Shown: positions 9,434 through 17,853 of the stretch, one piece after another | How positions within the stretch are numbered: the stretch's first letter is position 1 | How the letters are laid out: each line of letters begins with the position of its first letter | Origin: Levilactobacillus koreensis JCM 16448 | GTDB lineage: Bacteria; Bacillota; Bacilli; Lactobacillales; Lactobacillaceae | Direction: 5' to 3' | Assembly: GCF_001435525.1 (NCBI RefSeq) | Contig: NZ_AZDP01000112.1 | Coordinates: 1 to 64,000, forward strand | DNA length: 64,000 nt | Translations under genes and position numbers: made by a program | Notes under the pieces: model-generated | Told to the model about the DNA's origin: nothing | The model's database searches: none | Seen by the model: the letters and a program-made list of their open reading frames with translations, nothing else

Positions 9434-11110
9434 ATGACAACTTCAAAAACAGGTGCACAAGCATTGATCCAAAGCATGATCAATCAGGGAATCAAGTACG
9501 TTTTTGGGATTCCTGGTGCTAAGGTTGACCAATTGTTTGAAGGCTTACAGTATAGCAAAGATCCACGCGCACCAAAACTAATTGTGACTCGCCACGAACA
9601 AAACGCGGCCTTGATGGCTTCCGGAATCGGCCGGGTTACCGGTAAGCCTGGGGTCGTTGCGACGACTTCTGGCCCTGGTGTTTCCAACATGACGACCAGC
9701 TTGATTACGGCCACCGCTGAAGGGGACCCCGTTATTGCCTTGGGTGGCCAAGTGCCTCAAGACGACCTCGGCCGGTTGACCCATCAGAGTATTCCTAGTA
9801 AGGAACTGATGGATTCCGCTACTAAGTCCAGCGTTGAAGTTCAAAACGCCAACAACTTATCCGAAGCCTTTGCCAACGCTTATCAGACGGCGCAATCCGC
9901 TAAGGCCGGTGCCACCTTTATCTCCTTACCACAGAACGTGTTGAACGGTGACGTTGACCGTCCAGAAATTGGTGCGGTCCCGACGATCAATCAAGGTGTC
10001 GCTGACGACGCAACGATCACCAGCATCGTTGATAAGATCAAGGCTGCTAAATTACCCGTCATCTTAGCCGGTATGCGGGCCTCCGCACCAGCCGAAACGG
10101 CTGCGATTCGGGCCTTACTCAAGCAGGCTGATTTACCCGTTGTCGAAACGTTCCAAGGTGCCGGGGTGGTTGCCCACGACCTAGTGCGTGACTACTTTGG
10201 CCGGGTTGGCTTGTTCCGTAACCAAATCGGGGACAGCTTACTGAAGCGTAGTGACCTCGTCATCGCCGTCGGTTACGATCCCGTGGAATACGAAGCACGG
10301 ATCTGGAACACCGACCGTAACGGTGAAGTCATCAACATCGACAGCATCGTTCCCGAAATTTCGACCGATTACCAACCAGAAATGGTGGTCAAGGCCGACA
10401 TCGCCAAGACGGTGACCGCCATCGCTGACAAGTTGCCAGCCGGCTGGGCATTAGCCGATGACGTACAAAAGGAATTGAGCGAACACCGCCAAGCCTTTGA
10501 CGACCAGGCTCAAGTGCCTGCCGCCGATGATGCTAACGGGATTCACCCACTGGCTATCATTCAAGCGCTACAGGCAAAAGTCAACGATGACACGACCGTG
10601 GCCGTTGATGTGGGTAGTTTCTACATTTGGATGGCGCGGTACTTCCGGAGCTACCAACCACGGCACTTGCTATTCAGTAACGGGATGCAGACGTTAGGGG
10701 TCGCCTTACCTTGGGCGATTGCCGCTGCTCTCGAACGGCCAGGCCAACCAGTAGTTTCCGTAGCTGGGGATGGGGGCTTCCTGTTCTCCGGACAAGATCT
10801 GGAAACGGCTGTCCGCTTGCATTTGCCAATCGTTCAACTGATTTGGGATGATGGTTACTACGACATGGTCAAGTTCCAGGAATTGGCGAAGTACGGGCAA
10901 GATGCCGGTGTCAAATTCGGCCCAGTGGACTACGTGAAGTACGCTGAAAGCTTTGGTGCTAAGGGCTTACGGGTCGACCACGCTGCCGACTTGAGCAAGA
11001 CCTTAGACGAGGCCTTCAAGTCAGACGGTCCCGTTGTGGTTCAGATCCCGGTTGACTACCGTGATAACCTTAAGTTGAAGTCACAATTATTAGAGGACGT
11101 CCTCAGCTAA
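9434..11110 (+). CDS. alsS: Catabolic acetolactate synthase
   Basis: The 558-residue thiamine-diphosphate enzyme condenses two pyruvates to acetolactate. The N-terminal domain has INQGIKYVFGIPGAKVDQLF and the ThDP-activating Glu55 in TRHEQNAAL. The central domain begins near residue 195, and the C-terminal ThDP/Mg motif is GDGGFLFSGQDLETA with a downstream D-G-Y-Y-D segment. No regulatory small-subunit gene is adjacent, the next gene is the decarboxylase and there is no ilv context, which favours the catabolic AlsS/BudB type over anabolic IlvB. ATG 9434 is used (GAATGGGG upstream is a modest site); a TTG two codons earlier is less likely. Confidence 0.94.
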   Translation: MTTSKTGAQALIQSMINQGIKYVFGIPGAKVDQLFEGLQYSKDPRAPKLIVTRHEQNAALMASGIGRVTGKPGVVATTSGPGVSNMTTSLITATAEGDPVIALGGQVPQDDLGRLTHQSIPSKELMDSATKSSVEVQNANNLSEAFANAYQTAQSAKAGATFISLPQNVLNGDVDRPEIGAVPTINQGVADDATITSIVDKIKAAKLPVILAGMRASAPAETAAIRALLKQADLPVVETFQGAGVVAHDLVRDYFGRVGLFRNQIGDSLLKRSDLVIAVGYDPVEYEARIWNTDRNGEVINIDSIVPEISTDYQPEMVVKADIAKTVTAIADKLPAGWALADDVQKELSEHRQAFDDQAQVPAADDANGIHPLAIIQALQAKVNDDTTVAVDVGSFYIWMARYFRSYQPRHLLFSNGMQTLGVALPWAIAAALERPGQPVVSVAGDGGFLFSGQDLETAVRLHLPIVQLIWDDGYYDMVKFQELAKYGQDAGVKFGPVDYVKYAESFGAKGLRVDHAADLSKTLDEAFKSDGPVVVQIPVDYRDNLKLKSQLLEDVLS

Positions 11111-11123
11111 AGGGAGTAATCGA

Positions 11124-11834
11124 ATGAAAACAGACACACTTTATCAACACGGTACGTTAGCGTTACTGGTTCCTGGTCTCTTGACCGGGACGCTGACCAT
11201 GAAGGAATTGCTGCAGCACGGCGATACTGGAATTGGGACCGGTGAAGGTCTGGATGGTGAGCTGATCATCTTGGATGGCAAACCCTATCAGGTCAACAGT
11301 CGCGGCGAGGTCCACGTGGTCGGCGACGACTTCACGTTACCATTTGCTAACAGTCACTTTGCAGACTACCAACCCCTGATGTCGGTCGAATCCGCCAGCA
11401 AGACGGAGTTGAACCAACAGATCTTGGAGTTGAGTGGGCTACAGAACGCATTCTTCTCGGTTAAGATTACCGGGACGTTTAGTGGCGTGAAGACCCGAGC
11501 GGTGGCCAAGTCAAGCCAACCATATAAGTCATTGGCAGAAACAGCCAAGCAGCAGAGTGTCTTCACCCGTGATGAAGTAGCCGGCACCTTGATTGGCTAC
11601 TACTCACCGCAACTGTTTGATGGCATTGCCGTGGGTGGGTTCCACCACCATTTCTTGGCGGACGACCACACCTTTGGCGGCCACCTGCTGGACTTCACGG
11701 CCGTTACGGGTGATGTCAGCATCCAGCTCTTCTCGACGCTGGAACAGCACCTGCCAGTTGACAACGATGACTACCGGCAACACGATTTCGCGAAGGATAA
11801 CATCAAGGAAGATGTCCACCAAGCGGAAGGTTAA
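11124..11834 (+). CDS. budA: Alpha-acetolactate decarboxylase
   Basis: The 236-residue enzyme converts acetolactate to acetoin. The family is recognised from YQHGTLALLVPGLLTGTLTMKELLQHGDTGIGT at the start and the zinc-ligand cluster GFHHHFLADDHTFGGH (about 170-185). It lies 13 nt behind alsS, with AAGGGAG as ribosome binding site, forming an alsS-budA operon that drains pyruvate to neutral acetoin and limits acidification. A strong terminator follows. The symbol alsD is used in Bacillus. Confidence 0.94.
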   Translation: MKTDTLYQHGTLALLVPGLLTGTLTMKELLQHGDTGIGTGEGLDGELIILDGKPYQVNSRGEVHVVGDDFTLPFANSHFADYQPLMSVESASKTELNQQILELSGLQNAFFSVKITGTFSGVKTRAVAKSSQPYKSLAETAKQQSVFTRDEVAGTLIGYYSPQLFDGIAVGGFHHHFLADDHTFGGHLLDFTAVTGDVSIQLFSTLEQHLPVDNDDYRQHDFAKDNIKEDVHQAEG

Positions 11835-11847
11835 TTTATAATTTAAG

Positions 11848-11899
11848 ATAGCGTTATCTGTATACCGATGATGGTCGGTGAACGGGTAACGCTATTTTT
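11848..11899 (+). terminator. Terminator of the alsS-budA operon
   Basis: Arms ATAGCGTTA and TAACGCTAT enclose a second small hairpin and are followed by six T. Confidence 0.75.
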
Positions 11900-12035
11900 T
11901 GTACAGACATTAAACTAATATTGGTGATTGCCATCTCCGGACGAGAATTGACGTTATTTCAGGGGAAATCTGATATACTCGGACAACTAGGTGAGGTCGG
12001 GGGACTGCCTAGCGAAAGAACGGGGGAGAAGTTCG

Positions 12036-12617
12036 ATGGCACTGCCAGAGGTGATTATACCGCTGTACCATGTTGATACAATTAGTCAAAATGAGAAATT
12101 TATAGCTGGCGCATTTTGGCCGTCAAAAGAAGATGGTAAGTGGTGTGGCCGGGGGATGTACTTTTGGGATAACCTTGCGAATGCAGAATACTGGTTGCGG
12201 CAAAAGCAACGCCGACATGCGGAGAAGTTTACGATTGTTCTCGTAGCGTTGTCATGTCAGAATCAAGATTTACTTGATATGACTGACGGAGATGTTAGCG
12301 AGAGTTTGTACTTGTTCGCACAACACTATGCACAGACTTCTCAAGCTGAACTGGACTTTGATGACAATGGAGCTGTTATTAATTTTGTTCATGATACTCT
12401 GCAGCTTATAGGCAGAGATGTATTTTCGGTTGTCAAGATGATTGGATACTATCCAAAGTACCGAAAAGGGTTGATTGCAAGTAATTTTAGACGTAGTCAA
12501 TATCCCCAGGCAACCGCAAGCAGTCGTGTTATTTACGCAGTTAGAAAAACTGAGATGATTGATAGAAAAGCGTACCAATTTAAAAAAGGAGGAAGTTATC
12601 ATGGGCTTTCAATTTAA
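12036..12617 (+). CDS. Uncharacterised protein, possible ADP-ribosyltransferase-like fold; candidate toxin
   Basis: This 193-residue protein is not recognised with certainty. Near the N terminus it has LYHVDT (10-15), then GKWCGRGMYFWDNLANAEYWL (34-54), then LLDMTDGD (79-86). The order Tyr-His start, G-x-G-x-Y-F/W block followed by an A-x-x-W helix, then L-D-L-T/MTD resembles DUF3990-like ADP-ribosyltransferase-fold proteins, some of which act as toxins; this is inference from motif shape only. ATG 12036 is used, with GGGGGAG upstream. Its 3' end overlaps the next small gene by 17 nt. The pair is markedly AT-richer than the flanking operons and abuts structured repeat A2, both consistent with horizontal acquisition. 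Confidence 0.6.
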   Translation: MALPEVIIPLYHVDTISQNEKFIAGAFWPSKEDGKWCGRGMYFWDNLANAEYWLRQKQRRHAEKFTIVLVALSCQNQDLLDMTDGDVSESLYLFAQHYAQTSQAELDFDDNGAVINFVHDTLQLIGRDVFSVVKMIGYYPKYRKGLIASNFRRSQYPQATASSRVIYAVRKTEMIDRKAYQFKKGGSYHGLSI

Positions 12618-12786
12618 TTTAGACGATTTAAATAATCCGCAGCGTCAGTTGACAGAAAGTGAAATTTTGTATTTACGAAAAAAATATGATAAAAATAAGC
12701 CGAAGAAATCTTTTCCGATGGAAGATGAATTTATAGTTCCACCGCTTTTTAGCGACCGCAACAAGCAGAGAAGAAAATCTCAATAG
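12601..12786 (+). CDS. Small basic protein overlapping the upstream gene; candidate antitoxin
   Basis: The 61-residue protein is highly charged: RQLTESEILYLRKKYDKNKPKKS is strongly basic, with an acidic patch (MEDEF) and a basic C terminus (RNKQRRKSQ). It starts inside the upstream gene (17-nt overlap) behind an excellent AAAGGAGGAAG site, so it is very likely translated and coupled. No family is recognised. Gene order, overlap and small size fit a two-gene toxin-antitoxin or accessory-protein unit, but the functional link is inference. An upstream in-frame start would lie within the neighbour and lacks a better site. Confidence 0.65.
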   Translation: MGFQFNLDDLNNPQRQLTESEILYLRKKYDKNKPKKSFPMEDEFIVPPLFSDRNKQRRKSQ

Positions 12787-12805
12787 GGTTTTAGGGAGAG
12801 TTAAT

Positions 12806-13442
12806 TTACTAACTAAAGGTTGAAAGATGAAGTACCTGTCTCGCCCCAGCTTCGGCAAGGATTCACACCAGTAAGATAGTATAAAATTGCCGTACTCCGG
12901 CTGCCAGGGATTCCGCCTGCTGTGGGGACGCTTCAGACTGGAAAATCACCAGTCTTTTCGCTCGCTTTGAAGCCACGAAGACCACGTGTCTCCAAAGTCG
13001 CCCGTGCTGTAAGCTGGCTGATGATGAAGCGCCAGCTAACACCACCTCTACGGCTGGCTGCACCCCTGTCCTCCTCCGGCTCTGACTGTGCTTTACCACG
13101 ACAACAGTCGGAAAAAGTGAAAACTTAGTACTTTCAGTTCACTCGATAACGACTGTTACAGTCATTATCTCCATCGTCTACGCACACTGTGTAAGCCGAG
13201 AGGTCGGCAGATATGGGCTCAGGCGCGTCGTTCTGCTTGGTCGGCGTTTCTTGCCGGCTTAGCAGAAAACCAACCTTGTAGACTCGGTTTTTTCGAGGCT
13301 TCAAGTTGTGTTCGCACCGATCCAGCCCATATCTGCCGGCCGGTAAGGCGAAGGGCCCACCAGGTTGCCTAGTTTTAGTCTCACTGTTGTTGCTAGAGCA
13401 GGCATGGCTGGTATTTTGGAACTTTCAACCTTTAGTTACTAA
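12806..13442. repeat. Structured repeat A2: about 640-bp element with terminal inverted repeats
   Basis: It is collinear with A1 and bounded by 21-nt inverted repeats (12806-12826 and 13422-13442, one mismatch, core CTAAAGGTTGAAAG). The second domain has a perfect 15-bp stem CGGCAGATATGGGCT (13205-13219) with 13324-13338. Compared with A1, the third base of the 5' arm is G instead of C and the facing base is C instead of G, a compensatory change. An inner hairpin has arms TTCTGCTTGGTCGGC and GCCGGCTTAGCAGAA. No transposase is present, so it would be a non-autonomous element or a structured RNA/DNA. The minus-strand frame at 12863-13099 is not supported as a gene. Confidence 0.8.
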
Positions 13443-13472
13443 GTTGCTTGAAAATAAAGGAGATTAATACGC

Positions 13473-14219
13473 ATGAACTACGTATTTGATGTTGATGGAA
13501 CGCTTAGCTTTAATGAAACAAGTATTGAACCAGATATTATTGCAAGTATCAAAAAACTAGAAAGAATGGGTAATCAAATAATCTTCGCATCCGCACGTCC
13601 CATAAGAGATCTAATACCAATCATTCCAGAATTTCAGGATAATATATTAATTGGTGGAAACGGTGCTATAGTTTCCATGGCAGATACTGTAAAAGTGATG
13701 TCCCCTATTTCTGAAAAAGATTTTAACTACTTAAGGCGACTAATAAAGAAATATAATCTGGAACATGTCGTGGATGGAAAGTGGAATTATTCAGCACAGG
13801 TTTCTTCAGAAAATGCCATTATTAAGCAACTTGACCCAAATGGACTAGCAAAGAATGTCCCGATTGAAGAAATTTCAAATCCTATTAAAGCCATTCTTTT
13901 AGGAATAGATAATCGGCAAATGTCACAGATGACCAATATGATAGGTTCAAATACCGATTTGGAACTGATAGAACATATTGGTGAAAGAAATCTGGACATG
14001 ACATCAAAAGGTATCAATAAGAGTAGTACGTTGGGCTTGCTAGGTATCAAGCAATATATTGCCTTTGGTAATGATATGAATGATATAAGAATGTTATCCG
14101 GTGCTGTAAAAAGCTTTTGGGTTAAAACTAAACCTGATTTATCAGCCCAAGCGGCAACTTTCGACTATAGTTTAGAGCCCAATCAAGTAGCATCGGCAAT
14201 TCAAGACCTATGTATTTAG
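13473..14219 (+). CDS. HAD-superfamily hydrolase (Cof-like), AT-rich
   Basis: The 248-residue protein opens MNYVFDVDGTLSFN (HAD motif I, Asp6 and Asp8). It continues with IIFASARPI (motif II region) and ends with IAFGNDMNDIRML (motif IV, GNDxND). Length and cap arrangement fit the sucrose-phosphatase/Cof-like IIB group, which acts on small phosphorylated metabolites; the substrate is unknown. It differs from the Cof enzyme at 1016-1825. AAAGGAG lies 11 nt before ATG 13473. Codon use is clearly AT-rich compared with the neighbouring ABC transporter, so it probably arrived with the adjacent 12-13 kb material. Confidence 0.82.
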   Translation: MNYVFDVDGTLSFNETSIEPDIIASIKKLERMGNQIIFASARPIRDLIPIIPEFQDNILIGGNGAIVSMADTVKVMSPISEKDFNYLRRLIKKYNLEHVVDGKWNYSAQVSSENAIIKQLDPNGLAKNVPIEEISNPIKAILLGIDNRQMSQMTNMIGSNTDLELIEHIGERNLDMTSKGINKSSTLGLLGIKQYIAFGNDMNDIRMLSGAVKSFWVKTKPDLSAQAATFDYSLEPNQVASAIQDLCI

Positions 14220-14546
14220 TAAGTTGACCTAGATGCTATCGACCATCCTGAAAACAGACTGGCAGAGGATCAAACTCATATGACAAATATAGCCGGAGCA
14301 GAACCTGGAGGCTGAGAACCTGATTTGTATTTACGGACACACAGTGGGACCGGTTTTGGACTAATCGGTGGTCAGATTATGAGAAGAAAAATTGACGCCT
14401 AACGGTAAACATCAATGTGGCCGCCTATCAGCGTAGGAATGTCGGAGACCAACGTTTGAAATGGAAAAACACAATCAGAGCAGGTGTAGTCCCTGGCAGC
14501 CGCAGTGCGACCATTTTGTACCAATATTTCAATAAGCATACATACC
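14220..14546. other. Non-coding spacer with a degenerate copy of the intergenic repeats
   Basis: No gene is supported. Fragments such as GTAGTCCCTGGCAGCCGCAG (14485-14504) resemble the right end of repeat B (ATCCCTGGCAGCCGGAGG), and AACCTGGAGGCTGAGAACC resembles a repeat-C hairpin. Neither has an intact pairing arm, so these are probably decayed remnants. Confidence 0.4.
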
Positions 14547-14587
14547 AAAAGCACGCCAACTCTCAAAACAAGAGCTGACGTGCTTTT
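14547..14587 (-). terminator. Terminator of the ABC transporter gene
   Basis: Arms AAAAGCACGTCAGCTCT and AGAGTTGGCGTGCTTTT (minus-strand reading) form a 17-bp stem with one or two G-T pairs, ending in T residues; it may work in both directions. Confidence 0.75.
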
Positions 14588-14604
14588 CATTTATATATAG
14601 AAGC

Positions 14605-16941
14605 TTATTCAGAACGTAAAGCCGTTGCCGCGTCCTTCTTAGCCGCCATCCGTGCGGGGATGTGGCCACCCAACATGGTCAGGACGGTACTGATGATGAT
14701 CAGCACGATACCATGAACGGGGTTGAGGTGCGCAACGTTACTGAGATCGGTGATATTTTGCAGGACGATGTTGATTGGGAACGTCAACAGCCAAGCGATT
14801 ACGACACCCAGGGCACCGGAGCCGACACCGAGGATAAAGGTTTCAGCATCGAATACGCGGGTGATATCCTTCTTCCGCGCCCCCAAAGCCTTCAGAATCC
14901 CAATTTCCTTGGTTCGTTCCAGAACGGAGGTGTAGGTGATGATGGCAATCATGATCATACTTGTGACCAGTGAAATACCGGCGAAGGCCACCAGCACGTA
15001 GGTAATGGCGTCCATCAGACCACCCGTCAGACTCGAGACTGTACCGGCCATGTCGGTGTAGATGACCTTGTCCGCCTTGCTCTTACCCTTGTTGTACTTG
15101 TCCAAGTAACTCAGGACCTTGTCCTTGTTCTTAAACGTATTCGGGTAGATCAGGATGCTAGCTGGCGTGGTCGACCCACCCAAGTAGCTGACCAGCGTCT
15201 TCTTGGTCGTGTTGTCGACATTTTGGCCGGTAATCACATTACTGTCGGCTTTCTTTTGGGCCTTAACGATCTTGGAGTTTTTGTTGGCCTGAATAATGTT
15301 TTGAGTCAACTTATCGCTGTAGGCAATTCCGGAAGCCAAGACGTTCTCGGATGATTTCGACTTGACCCGCAGAATCCCAGCGATTTTAATAGTAGTATTG
15401 TCAGTCTTGTTGTACAGGGAAGTCGTTGCCTTATTCGGTACGTAATTCCCGGTCGTTAGGCTCTGGTAGTAGTCATTGTTGTTGACGGCCTTGATGGTCG
15501 TGCCGACAATTTTACCGTAGTTGAACTTCTGGTTGTCCTTGACGCTGTACCCCAGGTTCTTCAACGCGTTGATGTTGGTCGAGTTGTCGCGGTCGACGAT
15601 CAGGACCACGTCGTTAGCGCCCTTAGGGTAAGCCCCGGACAGCAACTTATAGTGCTTCTTCAGGAAGGTCGTCCCGCCGTCGTTAGCACTCGGGTAGACG
15701 GAAACGCCGACCCCGGTCGAGTTGGCCATGGCTGCGGACATCGCACTAGCGGAGTTTGCGTTGCTACTGTCGGTGTTGGAGAAGGAGACGGTCTTGGCCT
15801 TACCATCGACCTCGCGCAACAGGTTCATCCCCGTTGAGTAGGTGTAGGTCACGTTCTTGCTCAGCTTACTGTCGAGCTTTTTAACGTAGTTTAAGTAACC
15901 TTTGGTAAGCTTGTTGGTATGCGTCGCCTTGTCCGCGTCACTGACCTTAGCCTTGACCTGGTTAGACTTGCTAGTCTTGACCTTATCGTTGCTGTTGGCG
16001 CCACCCGTGGTGCTCGTGGCCGTCTGGGAAATAGTCACGGGGAACTGCGCCAGCGTGTTGGCCTGCGTCTTATTGATCTGCGCTTGGAATCCGTTGGACA
16101 GCGCCAAGACGATGGCAATGCCGATGATCCCAATACTAGATGCAAAGGCGGTCAGCGTGGTCCGGCCTTTCTTGGTCCGAATGTTGTTGAAGGACAACTT
16201 CAACGCGGTCCAGAAGGTCATCTTCGTTTTCTTTAATTCAAATTGTTCGGCGTCAGCGTGTTCATCGTAGGGGTCGGAGTCGTGTTGAATCTTCCCATCG
16301 GCAAACTCGATGATCCGGTCGGCGTATTGCCGGGCCAAATCGGGGTTATGCGTGACCATGATAACCAGTCGTTCGGCAGAGAGTTCCTTGATCAGCTGCA
16401 TGATCTCATCGCTGGTCTCGGTATCCAGAGCACCCGTGGGTTCGTCACACAACAGAATCTCGGGCTCGTTAGCGATGGCCCGGGCAATGGCGACCCGTTG
16501 GAGTTGCCCACCGGACAGTTGGTTAGGTTTCTTACCAATGTGATCGGTCAGACCGACGCGGTCGAGGGCTTTGAGCGCCTTTTCCTTCTTTTCTTGGTTG
16601 GAGACGCCACTCAGCGTCATCCCCATTTCAACGTTATCAAGGATGCTTAAGTGACCGATGATGTTGTAGCTTTGGAAAATGAACCCCACGGAATTGTTCC
16701 GGTAGGCGTCCCAATCGGCTTCAGAGAAGTCCTTGGTCGACTTACCTTCGATGGCGAGGTCGCCGGAATCGTAGATGTCCAGACCACCAATGCCGTTCAG
16801 CATGGTCGTTTTCCCAGAGCCACTAGGGCCAAGGATGGCCACGAACTCTTGGGAACGGAAGGCAACGGAGACGTCGTCGAGGGCCTTGGTGACCGAATCG
16901 CCGACGTAGTAGTATTTCTTGATGTGTTTGAGCTCCAGCAT
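14605..16941 (-). CDS. ABC exporter, fused ATPase and FtsX-like permease (MacB type)
   Basis: The 778-residue protein fuses an ATPase and a permease. The ATPase (1-230) has Walker A GPSGSGKTT (about 38-46), signature LSGGQLQRVAIARA, Walker B ILLCDEPTGALD and the H-loop VTHNPD. A first membrane segment (about 255-285, IGIIGIAIVLALSNGF) precedes a long extracytoplasmic domain rich in Ser/Lys/Asn. Three C-terminal membrane segments carry the FtsX/MacB signature, including YTSVLERTKEIGILKALGARKKDI. Such proteins work by mechanotransmission and often export or give resistance to antimicrobial peptides; the substrate is unknown. A TetR gene is divergent from it, probably its regulator. Confidence 0.9.
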   Translation of the reverse strand: MLELKHIKKYYYVGDSVTKALDDVSVAFRSQEFVAILGPSGSGKTTMLNGIGGLDIYDSGDLAIEGKSTKDFSEADWDAYRNNSVGFIFQSYNIIGHLSILDNVEMGMTLSGVSNQEKKEKALKALDRVGLTDHIGKKPNQLSGGQLQRVAIARAIANEPEILLCDEPTGALDTETSDEIMQLIKELSAERLVIMVTHNPDLARQYADRIIEFADGKIQHDSDPYDEHADAEQFELKKTKMTFWTALKLSFNNIRTKKGRTTLTAFASSIGIIGIAIVLALSNGFQAQINKTQANTLAQFPVTISQTATSTTGGANSNDKVKTSKSNQVKAKVSDADKATHTNKLTKGYLNYVKKLDSKLSKNVTYTYSTGMNLLREVDGKAKTVSFSNTDSSNANSASAMSAAMANSTGVGVSVYPSANDGGTTFLKKHYKLLSGAYPKGANDVVLIVDRDNSTNINALKNLGYSVKDNQKFNYGKIVGTTIKAVNNNDYYQSLTTGNYVPNKATTSLYNKTDNTTIKIAGILRVKSKSSENVLASGIAYSDKLTQNIIQANKNSKIVKAQKKADSNVITGQNVDNTTKKTLVSYLGGSTTPASILIYPNTFKNKDKVLSYLDKYNKGKSKADKVIYTDMAGTVSSLTGGLMDAITYVLVAFAGISLVTSMIMIAIITYTSVLERTKEIGILKALGARKKDITRVFDAETFILGVGSGALGVVIAWLLTFPINIVLQNITDLSNVAHLNPVHGIVLIIISTVLTMLGGHIPARMAAKKDAATALRSE

Positions 16942-17131
16942 TTAAAATAATCCTTTCATATTTTGAGTTCGACTATCGTTCCAGCGCTTTTTCTGATAAA
17001 ATAGCATTATTGCAACACTGTGTCTTATATTCTAAAAACAAACAGCACGGCTGACAATCATCAATGTTAGCAGAACTGTTGTTAACGCAACGAATTACGC
17101 AAAACTGTTGCATTTATAGGAGTGAGTCTTT
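16942..17131. promoter_or_regulatory. Divergent ABC transporter/TetR control region
   Basis: The 190-bp region between two divergent genes contains repeated TTGCAACA/TGTTGCA-like half-sites: ATTGCAACACTGTG near 17010, GTTGTTAACGCAAC (17082-17095) and ACTGTTGCAT near 17105. These are candidate TetR operators; binding is inferred from position only. No near-consensus promoter was pinned down. Confidence 0.5.
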
Positions 17132-17668
17132 ATGGTTGGTGTGAAAAATAATCGCCGGGCCCAGTACACCCAGCAGGTGATTCAGGAGACCGTGCTGTCC
17201 TTATTGGAAAGTAAACCGATCAACGCGATTTCCGTCACCGAAGTCTGTGAGCAGGCCGACGTTAACCGCACCACGTTCTACCGGTACTATACCGACATTT
17301 ATGATTGCGTCGAAAGTATTGAAAAGGCCTTTGTGACGTCGCTGAATCCACTGGATGGTGCGACCCCCACGCAAGCCTTAGAGCACCTGCTGACGGCCTT
17401 TTACCGCGATAAAAAGCTCAGCAACCTCGTGTTTGTTGAGGGCAAGACCCAGTTACTGGAGCGGATGCAAGAGTTAATGAAACAAACGGGTCCGGATCCC
17501 CAGCTAATTGACAACTATCAGGGTGTCTACATTGGGGCGGGGCTCCAGAGTATTTTGAAAAAGTGGGTCAAAGACGGCATGCCGGAGACACCGCAACAGC
17601 TCACCCGCATTATTATCGACACCATTCTGGCGAAAGATCTCGACGATATGCGTGACGTGGTGTTGTAG
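17132..17668 (+). CDS. TetR/AcrR-family transcriptional regulator
   Basis: The 178-residue protein has the TetR N-terminal helix-turn-helix: [53 protein letters not shown] (about 9-62), ending in the typical TTFYRYY recognition helix. The divergent C-terminal part (about 70-178) should form the ligand-binding and dimer domain, similar in length to the TetR_C group common in Bacillota. It is divergent from the MacB-type exporter and is likely its repressor. AGGAG lies 9-10 nt before ATG 17132. Confidence 0.87.
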   Translation: MVGVKNNRRAQYTQQVIQETVLSLLESKPINAISVTEVCEQADVNRTTFYRYYTDIYDCVESIEKAFVTSLNPLDGATPTQALEHLLTAFYRDKKLSNLVFVEGKTQLLERMQELMKQTGPDPQLIDNYQGVYIGAGLQSILKKWVKDGMPETPQQLTRIIIDTILAKDLDDMRDVVL

Positions 17669-17853
17669 GTGATTCGGTAGGAACAGCGCCATTATTAATA
17701 AAATTATGTGAAAAAGCGCTAAATGTAAGGGGTAAATATTACATTTTGCCCGAAATGCCGGGAAACAGTTGTCTTTTTGTCTGGCATTATTTATCATGGT
17801 ATCTGACTGTATGGAATTATATGGAAGAAAAATTAAGTGAGGAACACATCACA

